Source: Aliigemmobacter aestuarii (GTDB lineage Bacteria; Pseudomonadota; Alphaproteobacteria; Rhodobacterales; Rhodobacteraceae). From it: 64,000 nt of DNA. The notes below the pieces were generated by a model, which was not told where the DNA came from, ran no database searches, and was given only the letters and a program-made list of their open reading frames with translations. The number at the start of each line of letters is the position of its first letter. Position 1 is the stretch's first letter. The position numbers and the translations under genes are program-made. Shown here one piece after another: positions 17,234 through 24,715 of this stretch. The DNA lies in assembly GCF_004799285.1 (NCBI RefSeq), contig NZ_SSND01000001.1, positions 558,001 through 622,000 of the forward strand, in the 5' to 3' direction.

Positions 17234-17308
17234 GGCCCGTTCGTCTATCGGTTAGGACGTCAGGTTTTCAACCTGAAAAGAGGGGTTCGACTCCCCTACG
17301 GGCTGCCA
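17234..17308 (+). tRNA. tRNA-Glu (anticodon UUC), copy 1
   Basis: A 75-base cloverleaf. The acceptor stem GGCCCGT pairs with ACGGGCT (with one G-U pair), the anticodon stem TCAGG/CCTGA encloses the loop TTTTCAA with anticodon TTC at 17267-17269, and the T arm AGGGG/CCCCT encloses TTCGACT. The CCA end is encoded. An identical copy lies at 18399-18473. Confidence 0.97.
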
Positions 17309-17422
17309 TTTTCCCCGATCACGATGATGTTTTCGCCTTGCGGCGCCCGCCGTTGACTGGTGGCTTGCGCGGGAGGGCAAAGGCCGTAAACTGTACCCAG
17401 TTGCGAGCATTGGAGATGATCT

Positions 17423-18232
17423 ATGTTTTTCAGGCATGTTCGCCTTGTTGCCCTGGCGGTGACGGGCGGTCTGTTTATTTCCGGCGCGGCACTGGCCGCT
17501 CCATGTGGCGATTCCAGCGGTGGCTATGAGGCGTGGAAACCTGCGATGGCGGCCGAGGCAAAGGCCGCGGGCGTCGGCGACCGCGGGATCGCCGCGCTGA
17601 TGGGCACCTCCTATGCCAGCAAGACCATCGCTGCCGACCGCAACCAGAAAAGCTTCAAGTATTCGCTCGAAAAGTTCATGCAGGTGCGCGGGGCCGACAC
17701 GATCGTGGCCCAGGGCCGCAAGCGCAAGGCGCGGGATGCCGGGTTCTATGCCCAGCTGGAAAAGAACTATGGCGTACCCGCGGGCGTGCTGCTGGCGATC
17801 CACGGGATGGAGACCGGCTTTGGCGGGTTCATGGGCGACAGCAACGTGGTATCGGCCATCGCCACGCTTGCCTATGACTGCCGCCGGTCGGATTTCTTCA
17901 CCGGCCACCTCATCGCCGCGCTCAAGCTGGTCGACCGGGGCGTGATCGGGCCGGGCACGATCGGTGCGAAACACGGCGAGGTGGGGCACACGCAGTTCCT
18001 GCCGGGCAACATCCTGCGCTATGGCGTGGATGGAAACGGGGACGGTCGCGTTGATCTGAACAACATCGCCGATGCGCTGTCGTCGACCGCGAATTTCCTT
18101 GCCCAGAAGGGCTGGCGCCCCGGCGCGGGCTACCAGCAGGGAGAGCCGAATTTCGCCGTGATCAAGGAATGGAATGCAGCCACCGTCTATCAGCAGGCCA
18201 TCGCGATCATCGGGCAGCGGATCGACGGCTGA
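17423..18232 (+). CDS. Lytic murein transglycosylase, MltB type
   Basis: A periplasmic enzyme that cleaves peptidoglycan glycosidic bonds non-hydrolytically. The 269-residue protein has a signal peptide (MFFRHVRLVALAVTGGLFISGAALA) and an SLT_2/MltB catalytic domain. AIHGMETGFGGFMGDSNVVSAIATLA (residues 126-148) contains the catalytic Glu130, and GEVGHTQFLPGNILRYGVDGNGDGRVDLNNIADALSSTANFLAQKGW is the rest of the active-site groove. GGAG lies eight bases before the ATG. It lacks the C-terminal peptidoglycan-binding domain seen in longer relatives. It lies alone between the two identical tRNA-Glu genes. Confidence 0.9.
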   Translation: MFFRHVRLVALAVTGGLFISGAALAAPCGDSSGGYEAWKPAMAAEAKAAGVGDRGIAALMGTSYASKTIAADRNQKSFKYSLEKFMQVRGADTIVAQGRKRKARDAGFYAQLEKNYGVPAGVLLAIHGMETGFGGFMGDSNVVSAIATLAYDCRRSDFFTGHLIAALKLVDRGVIGPGTIGAKHGEVGHTQFLPGNILRYGVDGNGDGRVDLNNIADALSSTANFLAQKGWRPGAGYQQGEPNFAVIKEWNAATVYQQAIAIIGQRIDG

Positions 18233-18351
18233 CGGGTTGACCGCAGGCACGGTTGACGACTGACGCGATTGACGACTGACGGGGCGCGCCGCCGCAAGGT
18301 CCGCGGTTCCGCCCGTCTGCGAGCCGTCGCGCATGAGCCCGAAAATTCCGC

Positions 18352-18380
18352 TTGCGCAGCCGCGCGGGGGCCATTAGACA
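18352..18380 (+). promoter_or_regulatory. Promoter of the second tRNA-Glu
   Basis: TTGCGC, 17 bases, then TAGACA (18375-18380), matching the copy at 17187-17215 in both boxes and in the 18-base distance to the tRNA. The wider GCCATTAGACA block is also shared. Confidence 0.65.
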
Positions 18381-18398
18381 GCCCCACACAGCCAGCGT

Positions 18399-18473
18399 GG
18401 CCCGTTCGTCTATCGGTTAGGACGTCAGGTTTTCAACCTGAAAAGAGGGGTTCGACTCCCCTACGGGCTGCCA
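18399..18473 (+). tRNA. tRNA-Glu (anticodon UUC), copy 2
   Basis: Identical over all 75 bases to the tRNA at 17234-17308, with the encoded CCA and the TTC anticodon at 18432-18434. It is 1.1 kb downstream of the first copy and immediately precedes the ECF-sigma island. Confidence 0.97.
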
Positions 18474-18810
18474 ATTATCCCAAAATATCGAACAAGGCCG
18501 GCAACTTATTGCATCGGATTGGCCGGCGCTGGCAGTCGGTTGGTCAGATCGGCATCTCATGTTGTTCTTGGCCATTCCTGGCTTCGGTCAGGTCAGACCC
18601 GCTTTTCCTGTCGTACATGATTGAACAGGCTGCCACCCCGGGTCCGGGTGTCAGGCACCCCCGGTCCAGGCACGGGGCGGGCTTCTGGCCAAGGCAGGAG
18701 CGACCCGGTTGGCCGGACAACGCTCGTTCATCACTGTCGGCGGCGTCAGGGGGCGGTTTGCGCGCCAACTGTTTCCCGACGACGCGCGGGAAAGTTCATC
18801 CATGCTTTCG
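18474..18810. other. Intergenic region without a recognisable gene
   Basis: About 340 bases between the second tRNA-Glu and the first ECF-type promoter. Open frames cross it on both strands, but their translations are low-complexity Arg/Pro/Ser shadows and one runs through the tRNA. I see no terminator with a U-run, no integrase remnant and no repeat of the tRNA 3' end. Confidence 0.4.
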
Positions 18811-18836
18811 GTAACGAACCCCGCGCGTTTTGCGAA
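18811..18836 (+). promoter_or_regulatory. ECF-type promoter P1 (before the SGNH hydrolase)
   Basis: GTAACG at 18811-18816, 16 bases, CGAA at 18833-18836. It is the same bipartite element found before four other units in the next 13 kb. The -10 box lies 47 bases before the TTG start at 18884. Confidence 0.7.
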
Positions 18837-18883
18837 AAGCAAGTACGAACGCTGCCATCGCCTTGCCATCTGGAGAAACGCGA

Positions 18884-19726
18884 TTGTTCCTGAAAACCGT
18901 CTGTACAGTTGTCGGTCTGGCTGTGGCCGGCAGCGTTTGCCATGCCGAAGGAACGGCCAAAGGCGCGCCAGACATCCTGATCCTTGGGGATTCACAGCTG
19001 ACCTTCGGCGCCGGGGTAGCATTCACCGAGGTCCTGAATGGCATGGCAGGCTCTTGCGGTCTGAAAGACAGCGCGACAACCGGGGTTATCGGGGTCAGAT
19101 CGAGTGCGATCACCAGCTGGACGGGAACCACGAAGACAGCCAAGAGTGCGATCTGCGATGTTGACCCGAAATGGAAGGTGAACGCGGGGGCCTATGGCAC
19201 CCTCAGTCAGGGTGAGAACCCTTACATCCAGATCGGCAAAGGCGCGCAGTTCCAGTTCTGCCGTTCGGGGACGTCGCCGTTACAGGCAGTCTTTGCCGAT
19301 GGCTACTATGCGCCCGATCTGGTGATCTTCTTCATGATGGGCAACGCAAGCGAACGCTGGGCCAGCGATCCGAGCGCGGCGCTTCAGGATGCGCGCGCCC
19401 TGGTGGCCGACTTGCCGCCGGATCAACCCTGCGTCTTCATGACCTCGGCCCCGCCCTATAAGGAAAAGACCGTCCGGGAACGGCGCAAGGCGCAAGACAA
19501 TATCTCGGCGGCCTTCGCCAAGGTGGGCCGTCGGTGCACCTTTGTTCCAGGCTTCACGTCCCAGACGATTGCCGAGAACCAGGGCAATGCCGCGAACTTC
19601 CGGCGCAACGCGTCAGGCAAGGTCAAGGATCCCTTTCACCCGACCGAGGCCGGGGCACGCCGCTTTCTGAAGCTGCAGCGCGGGGCGCTTTGTGCCGCGA
19701 TCCGCGCGGAACTGGGTGGGTCCTAG
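18884..19726 (+). CDS. SGNH/GDSL-type hydrolase, exported
   Basis: The 280-residue product has a signal peptide (MFLKTVCTVVGLAVAGSVCHA) and an SGNH-hydrolase block I, DILILGDSQLTFGAG, with the nucleophile Ser in G-D-S. The C-terminal KDPFHPTEAGARRFL supplies the D-x-x-H catalytic pair. Such enzymes are esterases or acetylhydrolases, often acting on envelope glycans. The TTG at 18884 was chosen because TGGAG stands eight bases upstream and a signal peptide starts there. An earlier in-frame TTG at 18830 would fall inside the promoter P1. Its position as the first unit of the ECF island suggests an envelope stress role, perhaps on the same glucans as the opg genes; this is inference. Confidence 0.75.
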   Translation: MFLKTVCTVVGLAVAGSVCHAEGTAKGAPDILILGDSQLTFGAGVAFTEVLNGMAGSCGLKDSATTGVIGVRSSAITSWTGTTKTAKSAICDVDPKWKVNAGAYGTLSQGENPYIQIGKGAQFQFCRSGTSPLQAVFADGYYAPDLVIFFMMGNASERWASDPSAALQDARALVADLPPDQPCVFMTSAPPYKEKTVRERRKAQDNISAAFAKVGRRCTFVPGFTSQTIAENQGNAANFRRNASGKVKDPFHPTEAGARRFLKLQRGALCAAIRAELGGS

Positions 19727-19774
19727 GTCTGGCGGCCCGCCTTATCACGTCCGCGCGAGACCCCTGAAAGACTT

Positions 19775-19800
19775 GTAATGTCCCATGGCGCCAGAGCGAA
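19775..19800 (+). promoter_or_regulatory. ECF-type promoter P2 (before the YHS gene)
   Basis: GTAATG at 19775-19780, 16 bases, GCGAA with CGAA at 19797-19800. It lies 30 bases before the YHS start and would drive the YHS, CoA-transferase and TPP-enzyme genes, which are packed with 7-base and overlapping junctions. Confidence 0.7.
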
Positions 19801-19830
19801 AGGAAGCAAGCTATTGGAAAGGAACTCACC

Positions 19831-20352
19831 ATGTTCAAGATGACTGCCCTCGCCCTTGCCCTTGCTACCGCGATCGCCTCCAGCGCTTTCGCCGGAGACC
19901 AATATGTCGACAAGACCGGCTTTGCCGTGTCGGGTTATGATGTGGTGTCCTATTTCGACCTGCCTCAGTCCGAGATCGGCCAGCCCCAGAAATCGCCGCT
20001 GGCTGGCAATTCTGGGATCACGGCCGACTACAACGGCGCGACTTTCGCCTTTGCAACCGAGGCGAACCGCGATCGTTTCCTTGCCGACCCGGCGGCCTTC
20101 GCCCCTCAATATGACGGGCATTGCGCCTTTGGTGTGGCAAAGGGTGGCAAAGTGCCCGGCAATCCCACGCTGTGGCGCATCGTCGACGGCAAGCTTTATC
20201 TCAACATCACCAAGAACGTTGTCGGCTTCTGGGAAGAAGACATCCCCGGAAACTTGAAGAAGTCCGAGAAGAACTGGGCCGGTCTGGAGCCGCAAGCCGC
20301 GTCGAGCGACAAGATTCCGAACTTCACGTCGGCCGCGCCCGTGTCGAACTGA
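19831..20352 (+). CDS. Exported YHS-domain protein
   Basis: A 173-residue protein with a signal peptide (MFKMTALALALATAIASSAFA) and a YHS-type domain: DKTGFAVSGYDVVSYFD, NGATFAFATEANRDRFLADPAAFAPQYDGHCAFGVAKG. This pattern is shared by the periplasmic 'YHS domain-containing (seleno)proteins' of proteobacteria, in which a Cys (here C in GHCAFG) replaces or stands for selenocysteine. YHS domains are thought to bind metal. The start has its promoter only 30 bases upstream. It begins the second unit of the ECF island, with the CoA-transferase gene seven bases downstream. A metal or redox role in the periplasm is likely but unproven. Confidence 0.8.
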   Translation: MFKMTALALALATAIASSAFAGDQYVDKTGFAVSGYDVVSYFDLPQSEIGQPQKSPLAGNSGITADYNGATFAFATEANRDRFLADPAAFAPQYDGHCAFGVAKGGKVPGNPTLWRIVDGKLYLNITKNVVGFWEEDIPGNLKKSEKNWAGLEPQAASSDKIPNFTSAAPVSN

Positions 20353-20359
20353 TCCCTGA

Positions 20360-21631
20360 ATGCCCATGATGGGTACGGATTATCAACCCACAGCAAAAGC
20401 GCAGGCCCTTGCGGGCCTGCGTGTGCTTGACCTGTCCCGCATTCTGGCTGGCCCGACGGCGACACAGCTTTTGGCCGATCTGGGTGCCGAAGTGATCAAG
20501 ATCGAACGTCCCGGCGCGGGCGACGACACCCGAGGCTGGGGCCCCCCGTTCGTGCGGGACGCACAGGGGCAAGAGACGAGGGAAAGCGCCTATTTTCTGT
20601 CCGCGAACCGGGGCAAGCATTCGGTCGCGGTGAACATCGCCGATCCGCGCGGCCAGCAGATCGTGCAGGCGATCGCGGCCACGGCCGATATCCTTGTGGA
20701 AAACTTCAAGCCCGGCGACCTGCGGCGCTATGGGTTGGACTTCAAGACCTTGCAGGCGGCGAACCCGGGTCTGATCTACTGCTCGATTACCGGATTTGGC
20801 CAGACCGGGCCCAATGCGCATCGGGCGGGATATGACTTTCTGGTCCAGGGCGAAGGCGGGCTGATGAGCCTGACGGGCGAGGCCGATGGACCACCGATGA
20901 AGGCCGGGGTCGGGATCGCCGATGTGTTGACGGGGATGTATGCCGCCGTCGGGATCCTCGCAGCCGTCGAGGCGCGGCACCGGACGGGCCTTGGCCAGCA
21001 CATCGACCTTGCACTGATGGATGCCCAAGTGGCGATGCTGGTCAATCAGGGCGTGGCCTATCTGACCGACGGACAGGTCCCACCGCGACGCGGCAACGAC
21101 CATCCGACAATCGTGCCATACGGCACGTTCCCGGCCAGTGATGGCAGTTTCATCCTTGCCGTCGGCAATGACACCCAGTTTTCCCGCTTCGCCGCGCTTG
21201 CGGGTGCGTCGGGACTGGCAAGCGATCCCCGCTTTGCCACCAATGCCGCACGGGTGCGAAACCGTGCTGTTCTCGTACCGCTGTTGTCGGCGCTGACGGC
21301 AGGACGGACCGCGGCAGAATGGCTGGCCCTATGCGCCGCCGAAACGATACCCGCAGGGCCGGTCAACAACCTGGCGCAGGTCTTCGCCAGCCCACAGGTC
21401 ACGGCGCGGGGGATGCGGGTTCGGATGGACCATGCCGCGGCGAGTGGCGGCCAGGTGGACCTAATCGGTAACCCATTGCACCTGTCTGAAACCCCTGTCA
21501 GCTATTCCAAGGCCCCGCCGATGCTGGGCGAAGACACGATGGAAGTGCTGACCGCCATACTTGGACTGGATGCAAGCACGATGCGGGACCTTGCCACCGC
21601 AGGGGTGATCGAAGGGAGGTCACGGGGATGA
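20360..21631 (+). CDS. Class III CoA-transferase (CaiB/BaiF family)
   Basis: A 423-residue CaiB/BaiF transferase, which moves CoA between carboxylic acids. The N terminus LAGLRVLDLSRILAGPTATQLLADLGAEVIKIERPGAGDDTR is typical, followed by NRGKHSVAVNI, NFKPGDLRRYGLDF, SITGFGQTGPNAHRAGYDFLVQGEGGLMSLTG and VGIADVLTGMYA, whose Asp188 aligns with the catalytic Asp of formyl-CoA transferase. Which acid is activated is unknown. The next gene, a thiamine-diphosphate enzyme, overlaps it by four bases, recalling formyl-CoA transferase/oxalyl-CoA decarboxylase pairs, but that substrate is not established here. ATGs at 20360, 20366 and 20369 are all possible starts. Confidence 0.85.
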   Translation: MPMMGTDYQPTAKAQALAGLRVLDLSRILAGPTATQLLADLGAEVIKIERPGAGDDTRGWGPPFVRDAQGQETRESAYFLSANRGKHSVAVNIADPRGQQIVQAIAATADILVENFKPGDLRRYGLDFKTLQAANPGLIYCSITGFGQTGPNAHRAGYDFLVQGEGGLMSLTGEADGPPMKAGVGIADVLTGMYAAVGILAAVEARHRTGLGQHIDLALMDAQVAMLVNQGVAYLTDGQVPPRRGNDHPTIVPYGTFPASDGSFILAVGNDTQFSRFAALAGASGLASDPRFATNAARVRNRAVLVPLLSALTAGRTAAEWLALCAAETIPAGPVNNLAQVFASPQVTARGMRVRMDHAAASGGQVDLIGNPLHLSETPVSYSKAPPMLGEDTMEVLTAILGLDASTMRDLATAGVIEGRSRG

Positions 21632-23238
21632 CGACAGGTGCAGACGTCATTGGCAGGATGCTTGCCCGTGCTGGCGCGACACATGCGTTCGGCATTCCGG
21701 GAGGCGAGGTCCTGGCACTCATGCAGGGCCTCGATGCCGCCGGTCTGCGGTTCCTGCTGGTCAAGCACGAGAACTCTGGCGGCTTCATGGCCGAGGGGCT
21801 GTGGCACACCACGGGCGCGCTGCCTGTCCTGGTGGCGACCCTTGGGCCTGGGGTGGCGAATGCGGTCAACGTGGTCGCGAACGCCATGCAGGACCGCGTG
21901 CCGCTGATCTTCCTGACCGGATGCGTCGATGCGGCCGAAGCCGAGACCTACACCCATCAGGTCTTTGACCATCAGGCGATGCTGCGGCCGGTGGTGAAGG
22001 GCAGCTTCCGGCTGGCTGCGGGCGCGGTGGGTGCCGGCATGGCCAAGGCCATTGCGCTGGCCATCAGCGGGCAGCCCGGCCCGGTGCATATCGATGTGCC
22101 GATCGGTGTGGCCGAAGGGCTGGCGAACGAGGCCGAGCTTCCGGTCCCGCCCCCTGCCCGCCCGGGCCTGCCGACGGCCGCCGACCTTTCCGCCGCCCTG
22201 GCCACCCTGAGCGCCGCGGAACGCCCATTGGCGATTGCCGGGGTCGATGCAGTGAACGAAGGTGCGGGCGACCTGATAGATCGGTTCTGCCGGGACCATG
22301 CCATTCCCCTTGTCACCACCTACAAGGGCAAGGGTTTGATGGACGAGGCCGACCCCCTTTGTCTTGGCGGGGCCGGGCTGTCGCCAAAGGCTGACCGCAC
22401 GCTGATGCCGTTGATGGCAAAGGCCGATTGTATTCTGCTTCTGGGCTATGATCCCATCGAGATGCGGATCGGCTGGCGCAACCCATGGGGCGAAGGCCAG
22501 CGGGTCATCGAGATTGCCCCGATCCCGCGCGACCACGGGATGCACCGGGCGGACCTGATGCTGGTCGGCAGTCTGGCCGAGACTTTGCCTGCCTTGCGCC
22601 ACAAGGCGCCCCGGCGCTGGCCCGACGCCGCCCCGACCAAGGCCCGCGCCGAGCTGAAAGCAGCCTTTGCCGCCCCGGACCAATGGGGCCCGCATCAGGT
22701 CTTTGCCTGCCTGCGCGAGGTCATGCCGCCAGATACGCTGATCACCGCAGACAGCGGGGCACACCGAATTCTGGTCAGCCAGATGTGGGATTGCCCTGCG
22801 CCGCGTCTCATGCTGCAATCCTCGGGCCTGTGCACCATGGCTTGCGCGGTACCGCTTGCGGCGGGCGCGAAACTTGGCCGGCCCGGTGCCTCGGTCCTGG
22901 CCTTCGTCGGCGACGCGGGCCTTGAGATGGGGGCCGGAGAACTCGCCACGTTGACCGCGAACGGTCTGCACATCGTGATCTGTGTCTTGGTCGATGACAG
23001 CCTCTCGCTGATCGAGCTGAAGCAGCGCGCCACTCAGCGCCCCAATCTGGGGGTCGACTTCGGCGGAGCGGGAAAAGGCACAGACTTTGCCGCACTTGCG
23101 CGTGCCTTTGGTGGGTATGGAATCGAGGTTTCCGACACCCATACGCTTGCCAGAGAAGCCGCCAATGCCCGGTTCCGCGACCGGTTCACCCTGATTGCCG
23201 CCCGGATAGCGCGCCGCGCCTATGACGGAGCCTTCTAG
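21628..23238 (+). CDS. Thiamine-diphosphate enzyme, acetolactate synthase-like
   Basis: A 536-residue enzyme with the three ThDP-family domains. The N-terminal PYR domain contains GIPGGEVLALMQGL and VKHENSGGFMAEG with the cofactor-activating Glu48. The middle domain is degenerate. The C-terminal PP domain has VLAFVGDAGLEMGAGELATLTANGLHIVICVLVDDSLSLIELKQ, where GDG...N(N) is changed to GDA...DD. No FAD or quinone-binding segment is obvious, so catalysis is probably a decarboxylation or carboligation of a 2-oxo acid or an acyl-CoA. The ATG overlaps the CoA-transferase stop (ATGA), so the two are translationally coupled and probably act in sequence. The name acetolactate synthase should not be taken literally. 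Confidence 0.8.
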   Translation: MTTGADVIGRMLARAGATHAFGIPGGEVLALMQGLDAAGLRFLLVKHENSGGFMAEGLWHTTGALPVLVATLGPGVANAVNVVANAMQDRVPLIFLTGCVDAAEAETYTHQVFDHQAMLRPVVKGSFRLAAGAVGAGMAKAIALAISGQPGPVHIDVPIGVAEGLANEAELPVPPPARPGLPTAADLSAALATLSAAERPLAIAGVDAVNEGAGDLIDRFCRDHAIPLVTTYKGKGLMDEADPLCLGGAGLSPKADRTLMPLMAKADCILLLGYDPIEMRIGWRNPWGEGQRVIEIAPIPRDHGMHRADLMLVGSLAETLPALRHKAPRRWPDAAPTKARAELKAAFAAPDQWGPHQVFACLREVMPPDTLITADSGAHRILVSQMWDCPAPRLMLQSSGLCTMACAVPLAAGAKLGRPGASVLAFVGDAGLEMGAGELATLTANGLHIVICVLVDDSLSLIELKQRATQRPNLGVDFGGAGKGTDFAALARAFGGYGIEVSDTHTLAREAANARFRDRFTLIAARIARRAYDGAF

Positions 23239-23289
23239 CCGGCATCGCTTCACGCCCGCGTGATTGCACTGACATTTACACATGTTTTC

Positions 23290-23315
23290 GTAACGAACGC
23301 TTCCCATCGAACGAA
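23290..23315 (+). promoter_or_regulatory. ECF-type promoter P3 (before the TPR/opg operon)
   Basis: GTAACG at 23290-23295, 16 bases, CGAA at 23312-23315, in the gap after the TPP-enzyme gene and 61 bases before the TPR gene start. It would drive TPR, opgC, opgG, opgH and the esterase. Confidence 0.7.
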
Positions 23316-23376
23316 CCGAAAGTTGCACCGCCTGCACAGCACCCTGCGCAGGGCCCTCTTGCGAAAAGGTTCGCCG

Positions 23377-24714
23377 ATGCCAGTATCTGATGACCTGAGT
23401 GGAATGCCCACATCGCTGCCCGAAACCGCGATCGGCCAGTGGAACCGGGTCATTCTGGGCATTTTGGCCCATGCGGCCAGCACTGGACCGGACCTGAATG
23501 ACGTCTTGACTGCGGCGCCCGATTTTGCGCTGGGGCAGGCCGTCAGGGGCCTGTCCTGCCTGCTCTTGGGTCGCGCCGAGATGGTCGTGGTTGCGCATCA
23601 AGCCTATGCTGCCGCCGTCGCGGGTGCGCCGGCGACCATGCGCGAGATTGCCTTTGTCCATGCGCTGGGTGACTGGCTGGCCGGGCGACCGACGCAGGCG
23701 GCCGCCCGCTTGCAGGTCATCCTGAATCTCAATCCGCGTGACGCCCTGGCGATGAAGATGGTGCAGGCCATCCATTTCGTGATGGGGCGGCCCCGGCACA
23801 TGCGCGCATCGGTAGAGGGGGTGATCCCGGCCTGGGACGATCACCCCGCGCGCGGCTACCTGTTGGGCTGCCATGCCTTTACGCTTGAGGAAACCGGCGA
23901 CTATGCCGCTGCCGAACGCACTGGCCGCGCAGGGGTAGAGCTTGCGCCCGACGATGCGTGGGGCCTGCATGCCGTGGCACATGTCTATGACATGACGGGC
24001 AACGCGCGGGCCGGGCTTGACTGGCTGACAGGGCGCGAAGGGTCATGGGCGCATTGCAACAATTTCCGCTTCCATGTTTGGTGGCACCGCGCGCTGATGC
24101 ATCTGGACCTTGGCGAGTATGACGCCGCGCTTGCGCATTATGACACCGACATCCGTGCCGAAAAGACGGACGATTACCGTGACATTGCCAATGCCGCGTC
24201 GCTGCTGTCACGGCTGGAACTTGAAGGCGTGTCCGTCGGCGACCGCTGGGAGGAACTGGCCACCCTCGCCGAACGCCGCGCGACGGACGGCTGTCTGGCT
24301 TTCGCTGATCTGCACTACATGATTGCGCTTTGCGGCGGGGCGCGGAACGAGGCAGCCGTTGCCCTGATCGCCCGGATGCAGTCAACCCAACGCAGCCATG
24401 GCGAAGCGCAAGCAGTGATCGCGCACCCTGGCCTGCACATCGCGCAAGGGCTGCACGCCTTTTCCAGTGGCGAATATTCCAGCGCCTGGATCCATCTGCG
24501 CGCCGGGCGGGCCGATCTGCAATCCATTGGCGGCAGCCACGCGCAACGCGACGTGTTCGACCGTATCGCCATCGAGGCCGCGCTGCGCGGCGGTTACATG
24601 GACGCGGCCGAGACCCTGATCCACGACCGCATGGCACACCGTGCGGGCAAGGCCGACGGCTATGCGACCGCCCGCCTTGCCTTGATCGAATCCGCCCGCG
24701 CCAAGGTTGTGTGA
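23377..24714 (+). CDS. Tetratricopeptide-repeat protein, TTC38 family
   Basis: A 445-residue, mainly helical protein resembling TTC38. The stretches ARGYLLGCHAFTLEETGDYAAAERTGRAGVELAPDDAWGLHAVAHVYDMTG and FHVWWHRALMHLDLGEYDAALAHYDTDI are TPR-like and characteristic of that family. No signal peptide or membrane helix is seen, so it is cytoplasmic. TTC38 has no assigned biochemical function. The ATG at 23377 follows AAGG by seven bases and lies downstream of promoter P3; the longer reading to 23260 would include the promoter. The opgC start follows its stop by one base. Its place between the CoA/TPP pair and opg genes is unusual. Confidence 0.75.
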   Translation: MPVSDDLSGMPTSLPETAIGQWNRVILGILAHAASTGPDLNDVLTAAPDFALGQAVRGLSCLLLGRAEMVVVAHQAYAAAVAGAPATMREIAFVHALGDWLAGRPTQAAARLQVILNLNPRDALAMKMVQAIHFVMGRPRHMRASVEGVIPAWDDHPARGYLLGCHAFTLEETGDYAAAERTGRAGVELAPDDAWGLHAVAHVYDMTGNARAGLDWLTGREGSWAHCNNFRFHVWWHRALMHLDLGEYDAALAHYDTDIRAEKTDDYRDIANAASLLSRLELEGVSVGDRWEELATLAERRATDGCLAFADLHYMIALCGGARNEAAVALIARMQSTQRSHGEAQAVIAHPGLHIAQGLHAFSSGEYSSAWIHLRAGRADLQSIGGSHAQRDVFDRIAIEAALRGGYMDAAETLIHDRMAHRAGKADGYATARLALIESARAKVV

Positions 24715-24715
24715 C

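Noticed and set aside
18269-18814. A 181-codon frame across the second tRNA-Glu
   Set aside because: It reads through a functional tRNA gene and its protein has no features.
21502-23982. An 826-codon open frame on the minus strand opposite the TPP-enzyme gene
   Set aside because: Low-complexity translation and no recognisable motif; the plus-strand gene has intact ThDP signatures.
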